DNA of 64,000 nucleotides from Mycobacterium sp. MS1601 (GCF_001984215.1 NZ_CP019420.1:3596001-3660000), one strand, 5' to 3'. Numbered from the stretch's first letter, positions 8,514-17,731 are shown. The notes: generated from the sequence alone by a model not told the origin. A program made the numbers and translations.

Positions 8514-9527
8514 TCAACGCAGGTGTCGTTGCAACCGACGTGCCGCGGCCGCGGACGGCGGCACGCTGGTGGGACGCAGGGCTGTCGACAGGCTGGCGTG
8601 CACGGCGTCGGTGTCCAGATGCATGCCGATGGCCACCAGGCAGTTGGCGGGGGTGCGCGAGGACGCACGGGCGACGTACACGGCCGACCCGACGACGTTG
8701 ACGTCGAGCTTGCGGGCGGCCGAGCGCTGCCGCACCGCCACCGTGCCCTTCAACCGGTAGACCCCCGGTGGCGGGTTTTCCAGAAGCTCCACCAGCGCCA
8801 GCGGGTCGACGTCACCGGCTGTGGTCACCGTCACCGAGTCGGCGTGGACATGGTGGTGGGCCACCTCCTCGGTCTCGGCTTCGAACAGCGCGTCACGGAA
8901 AGACAACTGGCCGAATTCGTCCTGAGCCGAAGCCACGTCGTAGAGCAGCGACGGATCGATCCGGCCGCCGATGGCGCCCACCACCTGGGCGCGTGGATTA
9001 CGTTGGTGAACGCGGTTTTCCACCTGGCGGATCACCTTGTCCCGCTCGGATTCGGCGATCTGGTCCAGCTTGTTGACCACCACCAGGGTGGCCGCCCCGT
9101 AACGCGCGGGCGGGATGCCGCCGTCGTCCACGCGGTCGAAGTGGGTCACCGCGTCCACCACGTCGACCACCCCACCGTCGCGCACCCCGGCCACGCCGCT
9201 GAAACCGACCATCCGCGCGATGGACACCGGGTCGGCCAGGCCGCTGGCCTCGATGATGATGGCATCCAGGCGTAGCTTCGGGTCGGCCAGGCGGGCCAGC
9301 GCCGCGTCCAGTTCGCCGTCATCGGGCAGACAACAGATGCAGCCTCCCGCGATGGATGCGGGCTCGTCGACCTGACCGCTGACCAGGCCGGCATCGATGT
9401 TGATGTCACCGAAGTCGTTGATCACCACGCCGATCCGCGCATGTGGGGTCCGTAGCACGTGGTTGAGCAGACTGGTTTTGCCTGCTCCCAGGTAACCCGT
9501 GACGGCGATGACGGGGATTGGTTGCAC
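8514..9527 (-). CDS. CobW/COG0523-family GTP-binding metallochaperone
   Basis: A 337-residue G3E GTPase. I start it at the GTG at 9527, which places the P-loop GYLGAGKT at residues 11-18; an upstream open frame to 9575 is possible. The family metal-site motif Cys63-x-Cys65-Cys66 lies in GGCICC, NKLD (guanine specificity) follows, and a His-rich segment HHHVH is present before the C-terminal CobW domain. COG0523 proteins deliver zinc or other metals. The gene converges on the metal-dependent amidohydrolase, ending 14 bases from it, so it may supply that enzyme, although that is speculative. Confidence 0.88.
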   Translation of the reverse strand: MQPIPVIAVTGYLGAGKTSLLNHVLRTPHARIGVVINDFGDINIDAGLVSGQVDEPASIAGGCICCLPDDGELDAALARLADPKLRLDAIIIEASGLADPVSIARMVGFSGVAGVRDGGVVDVVDAVTHFDRVDDGGIPPARYGAATLVVVNKLDQIAESERDKVIRQVENRVHQRNPRAQVVGAIGGRIDPSLLYDVASAQDEFGQLSFRDALFEAETEEVAHHHVHADSVTVTTAGDVDPLALVELLENPPPGVYRLKGTVAVRQRSAARKLDVNVVGSAVYVARASSRTPANCLVAIGMHLDTDAVHASLSTALRPTSVPPSAAAARRLQRHLR

Positions 9528-9592
9528 GACCGCGCACCTTACCGTCGTGCACCGACCCGCGACAGGTTGAGCCACTGTGCGACGATGCGAAA

Positions 9593-10405
9593 ATGAGCCA
9601 GCGTCGCTTCCACTTCCTCCGACTCGACGAGGACCGCTACCAGCCCACCGAGTACGCGCAGAGCCATTGGGGCCCCGACCACCTCAATGGCCCCGCCGTG
9701 GTCGGACTGGCGGCGCACGCCCTGGAGACGCTGTACGGCCTCGACGAGTTCCTCCCGGCGCGGCTGACAGTCGACCTGTTCAAAGCCGCCCGCGGGGTGC
9801 CCACCACCGCGAAAGCCGAGCTGATCCGTGACGGCCGCCGGGTGCGCAACTCAGAGTGCGAACTGGTGCAAGACGGCGTCACCGTGGCCCGTGCGGTGCT
9901 GGTGCAGTACCGCCGCGCCGAGGCGCCCCGGGGTGCCGAGTGGGTGCGGCCCTTCGGGCCCAGCATGCCGGCGCAGCTCGACGAGACCCGCGGCATCAAC
10001 ATCGGCAGCGCCGGGAAGGGGTGGACGACGGCCATCGCCGACCACCAGAATGCGGAGCGCAAACGCAGCTTCAGCCGCACCATCGATGTGGTGGACTCCC
10101 ACGAAAGCACACCGTTCGTGCGGGCGGCGATGGTCGCCGAGGGCACCAGCCTGGTGACCAACCTGGGTACCGCAGGCGTGGGGTACATCAACGGCGACCT
10201 GACGGTGGCGTTGTCGCGGTTGCCGGTCGACGAATGGATCGGGCTGGAGGCGGATTCGCACTGGGCCGCCGAGGGCATCTCGGTAGGCGCGGCCACGTTG
10301 TTCGACCGCGACGGAGCCTTCGGCACCGGACTGGTGACTGCCGTGAGCAATCCGGCCGCGCAGATCGACTTCGGCAACGATCCCTTCCCGTCGCGCACCC
10401 GCTGA
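9593..10405 (+). CDS. acyl-CoA thioesterase-like (hotdog-fold) protein
   Basis: A 270-residue protein starting at the ATG of MSQRRFHF. It resembles the mycobacterial thioesterase-superfamily proteins with two hotdog halves. The first half (about 1-115) includes SHWGPDHLNGPAVVGL and the second (about 140-265) includes a strand-rich segment ending TGLVTAVSNPAAQIDFG. No signal peptide is visible, so it is cytosolic. The likely reaction is hydrolysis of an acyl-CoA. It is divergent from the CobW gene with about 65 bases between the starts. Confidence 0.75.
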   Translation: MSQRRFHFLRLDEDRYQPTEYAQSHWGPDHLNGPAVVGLAAHALETLYGLDEFLPARLTVDLFKAARGVPTTAKAELIRDGRRVRNSECELVQDGVTVARAVLVQYRRAEAPRGAEWVRPFGPSMPAQLDETRGINIGSAGKGWTTAIADHQNAERKRSFSRTIDVVDSHESTPFVRAAMVAEGTSLVTNLGTAGVGYINGDLTVALSRLPVDEWIGLEADSHWAAEGISVGAATLFDRDGAFGTGLVTAVSNPAAQIDFGNDPFPSRTR

Positions 10406-10473
10406 GGTGCGGGTTTTCCCGGGCGCAACATCGTCTGGGTAACTTCGGCTGGACCGACGATCCGGGAGGTCCG

Positions 10474-11829
10474 ATGAACGAATTCGCCCGTAGCGCAGCC
10501 GTTACGCTGATCAACGGAATCGGCAGACGAGATTTTGTCCGAGCTGTCGCGGCCGTGGGAGCCGGTGCGTCCGTGGTGACGGCGTGTGGTTCCGGCGGCA
10601 GCAGCCCCGCGCCGTCGCGCCCGTCCACCGGGGCAGCTGAGGGGTTCACCGTTCTGCAGCCCGGTCAGGGTGATGTCAGCGGAGATCACTACCTGCAGTC
10701 GCTGCCGGACGAGGTGCTGTGGGGCTATGTCCCCAATGTGCATGCCACACCGGTGATCACGATGGGTTCGGGAGAGACTGTCACCATCGACGCCGTGTCC
10801 CACGAGGGCATCCTGGAAGACCAGGGTCGCAACCCGCTGGAGTACTTCGGTGCTCAGGGTGTCGCCGAATCCGATGTGCTGCAGGACGCCATCGATATCG
10901 CCGCCGACTACACCCGCACTCCACGCGATTTCGACAAGGACGGCCCCCACGTGGTCACCGGCCCGGTGTTCGTCGAGGGAGCGATGCCGGGTGATGTCCT
11001 GAAAATCGAGACGCTACAAGCTGTTCCGCGGGTGCCCTACGGTGTGGTGTCCAGCAGGCACGGCAAGGGGGCGTTGGCCCGCAGTGCCGACGGAGGTGCT
11101 GCTGCCGGAATCAGCCCCGACGAGGTGATGCCGCCGATCAGCACCGATGGCAGACCCAACCCGGATCCCACTCAGTACGGCAATGTGTCGACGTTCACCG
11201 CCGTCGACGACGGCCAGGGTGTGATGGCCTACGGCAACACCACGGTGCGGTTCCCACTGCAACCGTTCATGGGGATGATGGGTGTGGCGTTCTCTGAGGA
11301 CCCCGATCCCATTGCGGCCAGCGCGAATTCGATACCACCCACCGTGGGTGGCGGAAACATCGACATCAAGTTGCTGGGCGAAGGGTCGACGTTCTATCTG
11401 CCGGTGTTCGCCGAAGGCGCGCTGTTCTACGTCGGCGACCCGCACATGGCGATGGGCGACGGCGAGGTGGCTCTGACGGCCATGGAAGGGTCTTTGCGTG
11501 GCACCTACCGGTTGTCGGTGTGCAAACCGGGGTCCGGGGAGGCGCCCTCGGTGGCCTACCAGTACCCCTTCGCCGAGACTGCCGACGCCTGGGTGCCCAT
11601 CGGGTTGTCCGACCCCGACGGCTCGATCAACGGGCAGGGCAGTGACCTCGACATCGCGATGCGCCGTGCCGTGGTCAACGCGCTGGATTTCCTGGAGACC
11701 GACCAGGGCATGGACCGCGCCACCGCCTACGCCTACCTTTCGGCGGCCGCGGACTTCTCGGTGTCGCAGGTGGTGGATCGCACCGTCGGCGTGCACGGAC
11801 AGATATACAAGTCGCACTTCGCCGCCTGA
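10474..11829 (+). CDS. acetamidase/formamidase family protein, exported
   Basis: A 451-residue protein starting at the ATG behind GGGAGG. The N-terminus has a twin-arginine motif (Arg18-Arg19 in GIGRRDFVR), a hydrophobic stretch and a lipobox-like VVTAC with Cys38, so export by Tat and lipid anchoring are likely. The rest matches the FmdA/AmdA acetamidase-formamidase fold: the HEGILEDQG segment, HVVTGPVFVEGAMPGDVLKI, and VGDPHMAMGDGEV. Such enzymes release ammonia from short amides. An extracytoplasmic location is unusual for this family, whose best-known members are cytosolic. Confidence 0.87.
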   Translation: MNEFARSAAVTLINGIGRRDFVRAVAAVGAGASVVTACGSGGSSPAPSRPSTGAAEGFTVLQPGQGDVSGDHYLQSLPDEVLWGYVPNVHATPVITMGSGETVTIDAVSHEGILEDQGRNPLEYFGAQGVAESDVLQDAIDIAADYTRTPRDFDKDGPHVVTGPVFVEGAMPGDVLKIETLQAVPRVPYGVVSSRHGKGALARSADGGAAAGISPDEVMPPISTDGRPNPDPTQYGNVSTFTAVDDGQGVMAYGNTTVRFPLQPFMGMMGVAFSEDPDPIAASANSIPPTVGGGNIDIKLLGEGSTFYLPVFAEGALFYVGDPHMAMGDGEVALTAMEGSLRGTYRLSVCKPGSGEAPSVAYQYPFAETADAWVPIGLSDPDGSINGQGSDLDIAMRRAVVNALDFLETDQGMDRATAYAYLSAAADFSVSQVVDRTVGVHGQIYKSHFAA

Positions 11830-11872
11830 AATCGGGCCGCCGGAGCGGCATCCGTCGGTAGGGTGGGCGCAC

Positions 11873-12727
11873 GTGGCCGTGACAACACGCTGGACGGGTG
11901 ACCCGATCTGGCTGGCTGAGGTGTTGCGGGCCGAAGGTGTGGACCTGGTGGAATACCCCGGTTGGCGGAGCCGGGGCCACGGCGATTTCAAGGACATCCG
12001 TGGAGTGATGGTGCACCACACCGGCTCCGACACCGCCACGGCCGCATCCATCGCCGAGGGCAGGCCCGACCTCGACGGCCCGCTGTCGCAGTTGCACATC
12101 GCCCGCGACGGCACCGTCACGGTGGTGGCCGCCGGAGTGGCTTGGCACGCCGGGGTGGGGATGTACCCGTGGCTGCCGACCAATATGGGCAACTGGCACA
12201 CCATCGGTATCGAATGCGCCAACAGCGGCACGTCCCCGTCGGCGCCGCACCGACGCAACTGGCCCGACGCCCAGTACGTCGCGCTGGTGCGGAGTTGCGC
12301 GGCCCTCAACCGCAAACTGGGACAGAGTTCGGCGCGCACCATCGGGCACAAGGAGTACGCGGGCCGCGCACAGGGCAAATGGGATCCCGGGGCCATCGAC
12401 ATGGACACGCTGCGCACCGATATCGCTGATCGCATCGGCACCCGTGACGACCCGGCCTCTACGCCCCGACCACCGGTGCCGGTGGGGGAGTACGCCGACA
12501 TTCTGCTGTTCCGTGGCTCCACGGGCCCGCAGGTCGCCGAGTTGCAGCGCAGGCTCAAACATGCCTACGCGCAGTACGCGGGTGAGCTGGAGATCGACGG
12601 GGTATTCGGGCCGCACACCGAGGCTGTCGTCCGCGAATTCCAGCGTCGTACAAAGGGTCTCAAGGTCGATGGGGTGGTGGGCCCGGCGACGGCGGCAGCA
12701 CTGCGGCTGCGGTTCAGCCGTCTCTAG
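11873..12727 (+). CDS. N-acetylmuramoyl-L-alanine amidase with peptidoglycan-binding domain
   Basis: A 284-residue protein starting at the GTG at 11873. An Amidase_2/PGRP domain (about residues 40-185) contains VMVHHTGSDT, VAWHAGVG and IGHKEYAGRAQGKWDPG. The His residues of these segments and the final Asp/Lys region are the zinc ligands and catalytic residues. A PG_binding_1 domain follows (about 215-280), with GSTGPQVAELQRRL and DGVFGPHTEAVVREFQ. No signal peptide is visible. The layout resembles mycobacteriophage lysin A modules and mycobacterial Rv3594-type proteins, so a domesticated phage origin is possible. Confidence 0.88.
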   Translation: MAVTTRWTGDPIWLAEVLRAEGVDLVEYPGWRSRGHGDFKDIRGVMVHHTGSDTATAASIAEGRPDLDGPLSQLHIARDGTVTVVAAGVAWHAGVGMYPWLPTNMGNWHTIGIECANSGTSPSAPHRRNWPDAQYVALVRSCAALNRKLGQSSARTIGHKEYAGRAQGKWDPGAIDMDTLRTDIADRIGTRDDPASTPRPPVPVGEYADILLFRGSTGPQVAELQRRLKHAYAQYAGELEIDGVFGPHTEAVVREFQRRTKGLKVDGVVGPATAAALRLRFSRL

Positions 12728-12797
12728 CCGGGTCTGCTCGGCGCCTCCGGCTCTGCCTCCCGTTTCGCCGACCCCAGCGGTCGCCGTCGTTGCCCGG

Positions 12798-13568
12798 TCA
12801 ACCGCCGCGTTGGACCGAGTTCCCGCCGCCGGATTCGGTGATCTCAGGGTCCCCGTCGCGGTAGGTGACGATGTTGTCGAAGCCTGACACCGTGATGGCC
12901 CCGGAACCGGCGATCCGTACTTCGTTGCGCACGCCCGACACCCTGACCTCGGCGCACAGCCCGGTCAGCTCGACAGCATTGTCGACGCCGCTGACGTTGA
13001 CGTCGCCACCTGCACACTCGATGGTCCGGTTGTTGTCCACACCGGACACCGTGATGCTCTCACCGGGGCCGACGGGGGCCTGCGGCACGGCAGGCGTCCC
13101 CACCCCCGGGACGTCGGGGATGACGATCGGCGGGATCTCGATGTCGATGGCGGGCACCGTCGATTGCGGGGATTCGAACGACTCCACGAACGACGACACG
13201 TTGTTGAACTGGTTCATGAACCAGATGGCACCGCCGGCGGCGACCGCGCCCACGATGAGGACCACGCCCACCCCCACCATGGTGGCCACCTTGAACCCCG
13301 AACCCGAGCCGGGTGGCGGCGGCGGGGGGTACGCAGGCCCGTAGCCGGCGGGTGGCGGCATGGGTGGCAGCGGCCCGGACATGGGCGGTGGCGGCGGGTA
13401 CGGATCAGTGGAGTAGGGCTGCGTCGAGTAGCCCCGGTAGGCGCTCGTCGGCGGCGGGTACGCGTCCGGACCCGGTGCCTCGGTGCCCAGCTCCGACGCA
13501 CGCGCCCGGTCGCTGAGCGGGCGTTCCAGGTCCCGAATCCGGGCCTCCGGGTCGTCCTGTGGATCCAT
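12798..13568 (-). CDS. Pro-rich membrane-anchored DUF3060 protein
   Basis: A 256-residue protein starting at the ATG of MDPQDDP. The cytoplasmic N-terminal third (about 30-95) is rich in Pro, Tyr and Gly. One transmembrane helix lies near residues 100-125. The extracellular part carries repeated ITVSGVDN, NVSGVDN, RVSGVRN and TVSGFDN units, the DUF3060 beta-repeat pattern, with Cys residues in alternating units. Function is unknown; the family occurs in mycobacterial envelope proteins and lipoproteins. A near-identical spacing of the four SGV/SGF repeats (about 20-24 residues) suggests a small beta-solenoid. Confidence 0.82.
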   Translation of the reverse strand: MDPQDDPEARIRDLERPLSDRARASELGTEAPGPDAYPPPTSAYRGYSTQPYSTDPYPPPPPMSGPLPPMPPPAGYGPAYPPPPPPGSGSGFKVATMVGVGVVLIVGAVAAGGAIWFMNQFNNVSSFVESFESPQSTVPAIDIEIPPIVIPDVPGVGTPAVPQAPVGPGESITVSGVDNNRTIECAGGDVNVSGVDNAVELTGLCAEVRVSGVRNEVRIAGSGAITVSGFDNIVTYRDGDPEITESGGGNSVQRGG

Positions 13569-13607
13569 GCGCCGATGGTCCCACACAGCGGCCCGGCCGG
13601 ACCGAGT

Positions 13608-13907
13608 TCAGCGCGTGCAGTTCAGCGAGACGGTGATGGTCTTTCGCTCGACATCGAAGACATTGTTGTCATCGTCGTCGAAGTCGACGAAAGACCGCTG
13701 CACCCGTGGGTTACGCACCGAGGTCACCTCGCAGTCGTCGAGCGTAGCGCTGCCCACCCGGTCGAGCTTGACATCGAATCCCTGGGCCCTGAGCAGACCG
13801 ATGGTGGTGGATGCCGAATCCGCGGCCAGGGCCCCGGGAGCCGACAACAGTCCGGCGGCGGCAGCGGCTGCGGCCAGGCCTGCGACAGTGAGGATGTGCT
13901 TGTTCAT
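13608..13907 (-). CDS. small secreted protein, paralogue A of three in the window
   Basis: A 99-residue exported protein starting at the ATG behind AAAGGAT. The signal peptide ends in ALA near residue 28. The mature domain contains STTIGLLRAQGFDVKLDRVG, then DDC, an acidic loop (DFDDDDNN) and a final TITVSLNC. Two cysteines can form one disulfide. Paralogues lie at 17365-17664 and 60077-60325. The shared pattern is TI-x2-L-x2-QG[FY]-x-V and a C-terminal VS-[LV]-N strand. I do not know its function. Confidence 0.75.
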   Translation of the reverse strand: MNKHILTVAGLAAAAAAAGLLSAPGALAADSASTTIGLLRAQGFDVKLDRVGSATLDDCEVTSVRNPRVQRSFVDFDDDDNNVFDVERKTITVSLNCTR

Positions 13908-14050
13908 GGTGAAATCCTTTGTGGTGGAGCCGGTGTCGGCTGGTTGTTGGTGACACCAATGCTGTCGAACCAGAAAGGACCGCACTTGGAGGCAGTGTGG
14001 AGATTGCCTGGAGATCGGAGGTAGGGAATCAATCGCGCGCGGAGGCGATG

Positions 14051-15418
14051 TCACCCAATGCCGTGTTCGTCGGCCGTGGGAGCAGACGCCTCGGTCGGGG
14101 AGCCCTGCGCGGGCTCGTCGGTGTGGCCGTTGTCGTCATCGCCTGAATCCGTTGGCGCCGTCGCTTCGGCCTCGGCGTCAGCCGCCGGGGTGTCCTCGTC
14201 GAGCAGGTCGTCGTTGTCTTTCGCATCGGCCTTGGCTCGGTCGTTGCGTGTGCGATGGTGCGGGTTGTCGAGTTCGTCGTCTGCACCGTCGTTCCGGTGG
14301 CGGTCGACGGCCGACGATGCTTCTGCTTGCTCCGCCGGCGCATCTGGCTCCAAAGGCTCTGGTGGCGTAGAGATTGTCGCGCGGGCATTTTTGATCCCGG
14401 TGTCGAATGCGCCGGCCAGGTCAGTGGTCAGCTGGACCGGATCGATGCGTGGAAACAGGCCGAACCCGGAAGGACGGCCGTACTCGGTGTCGCGGTCATA
14501 GCCCAGTTCCACGAGTACCCGCAGTGTCGGTTCTATCAGTGCGACAAGTGGTTCGGTGATCGCGGTGGCACCGTGGTCGATGCCGAGTTGACGCAGGGGC
14601 TGTACCAGGGGCAGTTGCCTGGTGGGAATGGTGATGTAGGTGGTGTCGCCATAGACCTGCTGGTTGTTGGGGTCCTGCATGGCCGCCAGCAACTCGGCCT
14701 CGGTGTACCCGTTGTGCCCCAGGAGATAGTCGCCGTGGATGTCGATGCCGATGACGGAGTTCAACAGGGCGAAGAGGTTCAGGGGGTACTTGGGGAAGTC
14801 GGCGGCGATGTCGTACTGAAAGGCGATGTCCGTGGTGGGGATGCCCGCTTCGGTGGGTGTGCCGCCGCTGCCGGTGAACTCCAGCACCGGAATGGTCAGT
14901 CCGGCGAATCGTGCCAGCAGACCTCCGTTGGGGCGGTTGGGGTTTCCGATCATCACGATCTGGACATCGGTCGGCATATCAGTGGGGTGGGTGGCGAGTC
15001 TGCGCTTGACGAAGGTCACCACCGTCGCGCTCTGCGAGCTGCCGAACAGCACCACCCGCTCCTCGGGATCCGCGGCATGCGCGTTGCGCAAGGCGGTCTC
15101 GAGGCTGAGGACGCCGTCGGACACCGACCGGTCGTAAGTCAGCGCGTCCGTGCCGCCCCACTGCGGAAACGGCCAGAACTGCGCCGGGTACACCACGCCG
15201 TCGACGTCGCAGTCGCCGACGGCACAGGAGGTGAATGGGGCGAGGAATTCCGTGTGGACATGCGGCAGATAGTCGCCGAGTTGTTCGGGATCGGGTTGGT
15301 CGGTGCCGCCCATGACCAAGGCCGTCACGGCGGCCGCGCCGGGCGCAACCAGCGCGGGTGCCAGCGCTACGGCGGCCACACTCACCACCGCCGTGGCGAT
15401 TCCTCGTCTCACCATCAC
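14051..15418 (-). CDS. PE-PPE-domain serine hydrolase, secreted
   Basis: A 455-residue protein with a signal peptide (about residues 1-31) and a PE-PPE (PF08237) alpha/beta-hydrolase domain. The nucleophile region is the G-x-S-x-S motif at Gly126, Ser128 and Ser130 (FGSSQSA). The typical QIVMIGNPNRPNGG segment follows, then an Asp/His-containing segment around HGDYLLGHNGY. The N-terminal PE or PPE module is absent, so this is the stand-alone enzyme form. The last 110 residues are an acidic, Ala/Asp/Glu-rich disordered tail, which is uncommon for the family. An esterase or lipase role in the cell envelope is likely. Confidence 0.82.
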   Translation of the reverse strand: MMVRRGIATAVVSVAAVALAPALVAPGAAAVTALVMGGTDQPDPEQLGDYLPHVHTEFLAPFTSCAVGDCDVDGVVYPAQFWPFPQWGGTDALTYDRSVSDGVLSLETALRNAHAADPEERVVLFGSSQSATVVTFVKRRLATHPTDMPTDVQIVMIGNPNRPNGGLLARFAGLTIPVLEFTGSGGTPTEAGIPTTDIAFQYDIAADFPKYPLNLFALLNSVIGIDIHGDYLLGHNGYTEAELLAAMQDPNNQQVYGDTTYITIPTRQLPLVQPLRQLGIDHGATAITEPLVALIEPTLRVLVELGYDRDTEYGRPSGFGLFPRIDPVQLTTDLAGAFDTGIKNARATISTPPEPLEPDAPAEQAEASSAVDRHRNDGADDELDNPHHRTRNDRAKADAKDNDDLLDEDTPAADAEAEATAPTDSGDDDNGHTDEPAQGSPTEASAPTADEHGIG

Positions 15419-16145
15419 GTCCCTCCCGGTCGACGTCGCAACATCGTGCCAGGAGAGGCCGGGAAGAGGCCCGGTTTCCGCATGGTTGATGGCTGAGATC
15501 GTTTGCCAGTAGCCGACTCTGCCCTACGGATTCAGTCACTGCTCACCGTCGGGAGCGCCAGTGCGGGGCGGGTGGACACCGAACTGCAGGGCTCGATCGC
15601 GCCGGCAGCGCTTTGACCAGGGGGTGGGCATCGCGGCGGGCCGCCGGAGCGGCTCCGGTTGACGGTGCGGATTCCGTAGCGCGCACTTGTTCCGTAGTGT
15701 GCAAGCTCAGCGAACAAATGTTGCACTGTCAAGATCATTGTGCCGCCGCACGAGCCGTGTTAGCGCCATGTTTCGCGGGCTGGTTGTGCGCCAGCGGAGG
15801 CGCGCCGAAAAGCGGGGGTGTGATTTGGACCTCATTTTGTTCGCCGGGCTAAGAATTTGATAATTAAGGAAACTCCAAGAATTCAAATTCGTCGATTAGC
15901 GGAGTTTCTCTCATGGGCAGTTGGAGAACTTATGTCGGTTAGCTGACAGCAAACAACACGATTGTATAACGAAGCTGACTGAGCAGGTGCTGAAGCTAAC
16001 CGTCCGTGTCGGTCGATGGTTTTGACCGGAATTGGAATTGCACTCTTTTTCGCCGCTACACTCGACCGGGGTCAGCGCTACATGGCGCTGAGAATGGGCG
16101 GGAACGCGTCTGTACCGCGACCGTCAGCAAGGGAGGATCGACACC
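15419..16145. other. 727-bp gene-poor, partly AT-rich intergenic region
   Basis: No convincing coding region is visible. A 79-codon frame at 15613-15852 has no ribosome site or recognisable protein. Bases from about 15835 to 16060 are markedly AT-rich for this genome. Within them GAAACTCC (15869-15876) and GGAGTTTC (15901-15908) form an 8-bp inverted repeat around GAATTCAAATTC. A TACACT element near 16055 could be the -10 box for the downstream beta-propeller gene, and GGGAGG (about 16129) is its ribosome site. An unannotated small RNA or long 5' leader is possible. Confidence 0.45.
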
Positions 16146-17348
16146 ATGGCAAACAAAGTGGCGAATGTGGACGATGTGACTGATGCGATCAAGGGTGTCG
16201 CGGTGATCGACCGTTCGCAGGGCCCTGGCCACGGTCTGTCAGGTATTGCAGCTGTCTCAACCAACCTGCTGCGCAGCCATCTGCACCGTGTGCCCGCGGT
16301 GGCATCCGAAGTTGCCGAGCCTCTCGCCGGTGCGGCCCCGTTGCCCGGCGTCGACGCGCCGTCGGCCTTCGCTGCGATGGGCATGTCCGCGGTGGGATCG
16401 GGAACTGTCACCGCGATGGCTGTCGATCCGTTCGACGGCAGGCTCTACGTCGCCGATTTCTCCGACGACGCCGTGGTGGTCCTGGACGGCTACACGCTGC
16501 GGACCTCTGCCGTCATCACCGATGTCCCCGAGCCGTACGCGCTGACCGTCGCACGGGGACGCGCGTACGTCAGCGCACTCGACTGCGGCAACGACGTGGT
16601 GGCCGTTCTGGACGGCGATTCCGTGGTGGACAGTCATCCCCTCAGCGACACTGTGCAGGACGTGGTGACCGACCGCGAAGGCCGCTCGGTGTACGTCGCC
16701 CGCAGCAGTGACACCGGTGTCGACGTCGTCGTCATCGACACCGAGACCCGCAGCCTCCGCACGGTCGAGTTGTTCAGCCGGGCAGGCGAAGTGGCCAACA
16801 CCTTGCGTCTGAGCGGCGACGGACGCTTCCTCGTTCTCGCCACCACCGACCAGCTCGGCGGGCGGCTGGTGATCATCAGCACCGCAGAACTGCGGGTGAT
16901 CGACACCTTGACCGTGGTCGAGCCGGTGCGCAGCCTGGCGGTCAGCCACGACGGTGCCACCTTGTGGGTGGCCACCGACGATGAGGCCGCGGGCGGACTG
17001 GTCGATGCGCTGGACGTGCGCTCACACCGGCTGTTGGGCACGGTCGCCGTCGACAGCGCAGTTCGTCAGCTGATGCTCAGCGCCCTCGGTGACCGGGTGT
17101 ACGCCGTCACCGAAGACGCCATCAAGGTGGTGTGCACCCACACCCACAAGGTGGTCGACGTCATCACCACCGACTTCGCGCCATCCTGCATCACCGAGAG
17201 CGGCGACGGCAGCCGCCTCTACGTGGCCGGTTTCGACGGCCGGGTGGCGCTGTATTCAGTGGAGTCCACCACGCCCTCGGTGCTGGCCCGGATGGCCACG
17301 CCCGAGGCGCTGGCCGGGCCCGCTGTCCGGGAGTTGCAGCGGGCCTGA
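16146..17348 (+). CDS. YncE/YVTN-type beta-propeller protein
   Basis: A 400-residue protein behind a strong ribosome site. From about residue 90 onward it contains repeated propeller blades, for example AVDPFDGRLYVADFSDDAVVVLDG, then LSGDGRFLVLAT, VSHDGATLWVAT and ESGDGSRLYVAGFDG, giving about six or seven blades. The first 85 residues are not propeller and look like a helical leader without a classical signal peptide. The family usually binds proteins or ligands. No enzymatic motif is visible. It converges on the small secreted-protein gene that follows. Confidence 0.75.
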   Translation: MANKVANVDDVTDAIKGVAVIDRSQGPGHGLSGIAAVSTNLLRSHLHRVPAVASEVAEPLAGAAPLPGVDAPSAFAAMGMSAVGSGTVTAMAVDPFDGRLYVADFSDDAVVVLDGYTLRTSAVITDVPEPYALTVARGRAYVSALDCGNDVVAVLDGDSVVDSHPLSDTVQDVVTDREGRSVYVARSSDTGVDVVVIDTETRSLRTVELFSRAGEVANTLRLSGDGRFLVLATTDQLGGRLVIISTAELRVIDTLTVVEPVRSLAVSHDGATLWVATDDEAAGGLVDALDVRSHRLLGTVAVDSAVRQLMLSALGDRVYAVTEDAIKVVCTHTHKVVDVITTDFAPSCITESGDGSRLYVAGFDGRVALYSVESTTPSVLARMATPEALAGPAVRELQRA

Positions 17349-17364
17349 CCGGACCGCAGGCAGG

Positions 17365-17664
17365 TCACGTGCAGTTCAGCGAGACCGAGATGGTCTGGCT
17401 GGTGATCACCCGAACGGCGCCGGGTTCGTCATCGCCCACCACGCCGACGTATTCACTGTTGGTCTGAGGATTGCGCACATTGGTCACGATGCAATCCGAC
17501 AGTGGTCCGGCGCCTACGCGGTCGATGTTGACGGTGTAGCCCTGCGCCTCGAGGTTGGCGATGGTCTCCGCGGCCGTCATGTCGGCGACCGCCAGGCCGG
17601 CCGGCGCCGCCAGCAGGGCCGTGGTTGCCGCCCCCAGTGCCGCGATTGCTCTTGCGGTCCGCAT
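17365..17664 (-). CDS. small secreted protein, paralogue B
   Basis: A 99-residue exported protein. I start it at the ATG of MRTARAIA; the open frame continues 11 codons upstream, but the signal peptide fits this start. The signal peptide ends near AVA (residue about 26). The mature part, TIANLEAQGYTVNIDRVG followed by SDC, an acidic loop and TISVSLNC, aligns clearly with the protein at 13608-13907: same Cys spacing, same strands. Function unknown. Confidence 0.75.
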   Translation of the reverse strand: MRTARAIAALGAATTALLAAPAGLAVADMTAAETIANLEAQGYTVNIDRVGAGPLSDCIVTNVRNPQTNSEYVGVVGDDEPGAVRVITSQTISVSLNCT

Positions 17665-17731
17665 AACCGTCTCCTCTTGCTGCACCCCGGCCCTCACTAC
17701 TGAAGGTACATCGCCGCGGCGCAGGAAAACG

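Noticed and set aside
11873..12727. Prophage remnant suggested by the lysin-like amidase
   Set aside because: No other phage genes, integrase or attachment repeats nearby; related amidases are chromosomal genes in mycobacteria.
15613..15852. 79-codon Cys-containing frame in the long intergenic gap
   Set aside because: No ribosome site, no recognisable family, and it enters the AT-rich stretch where codon use stops looking mycobacterial.
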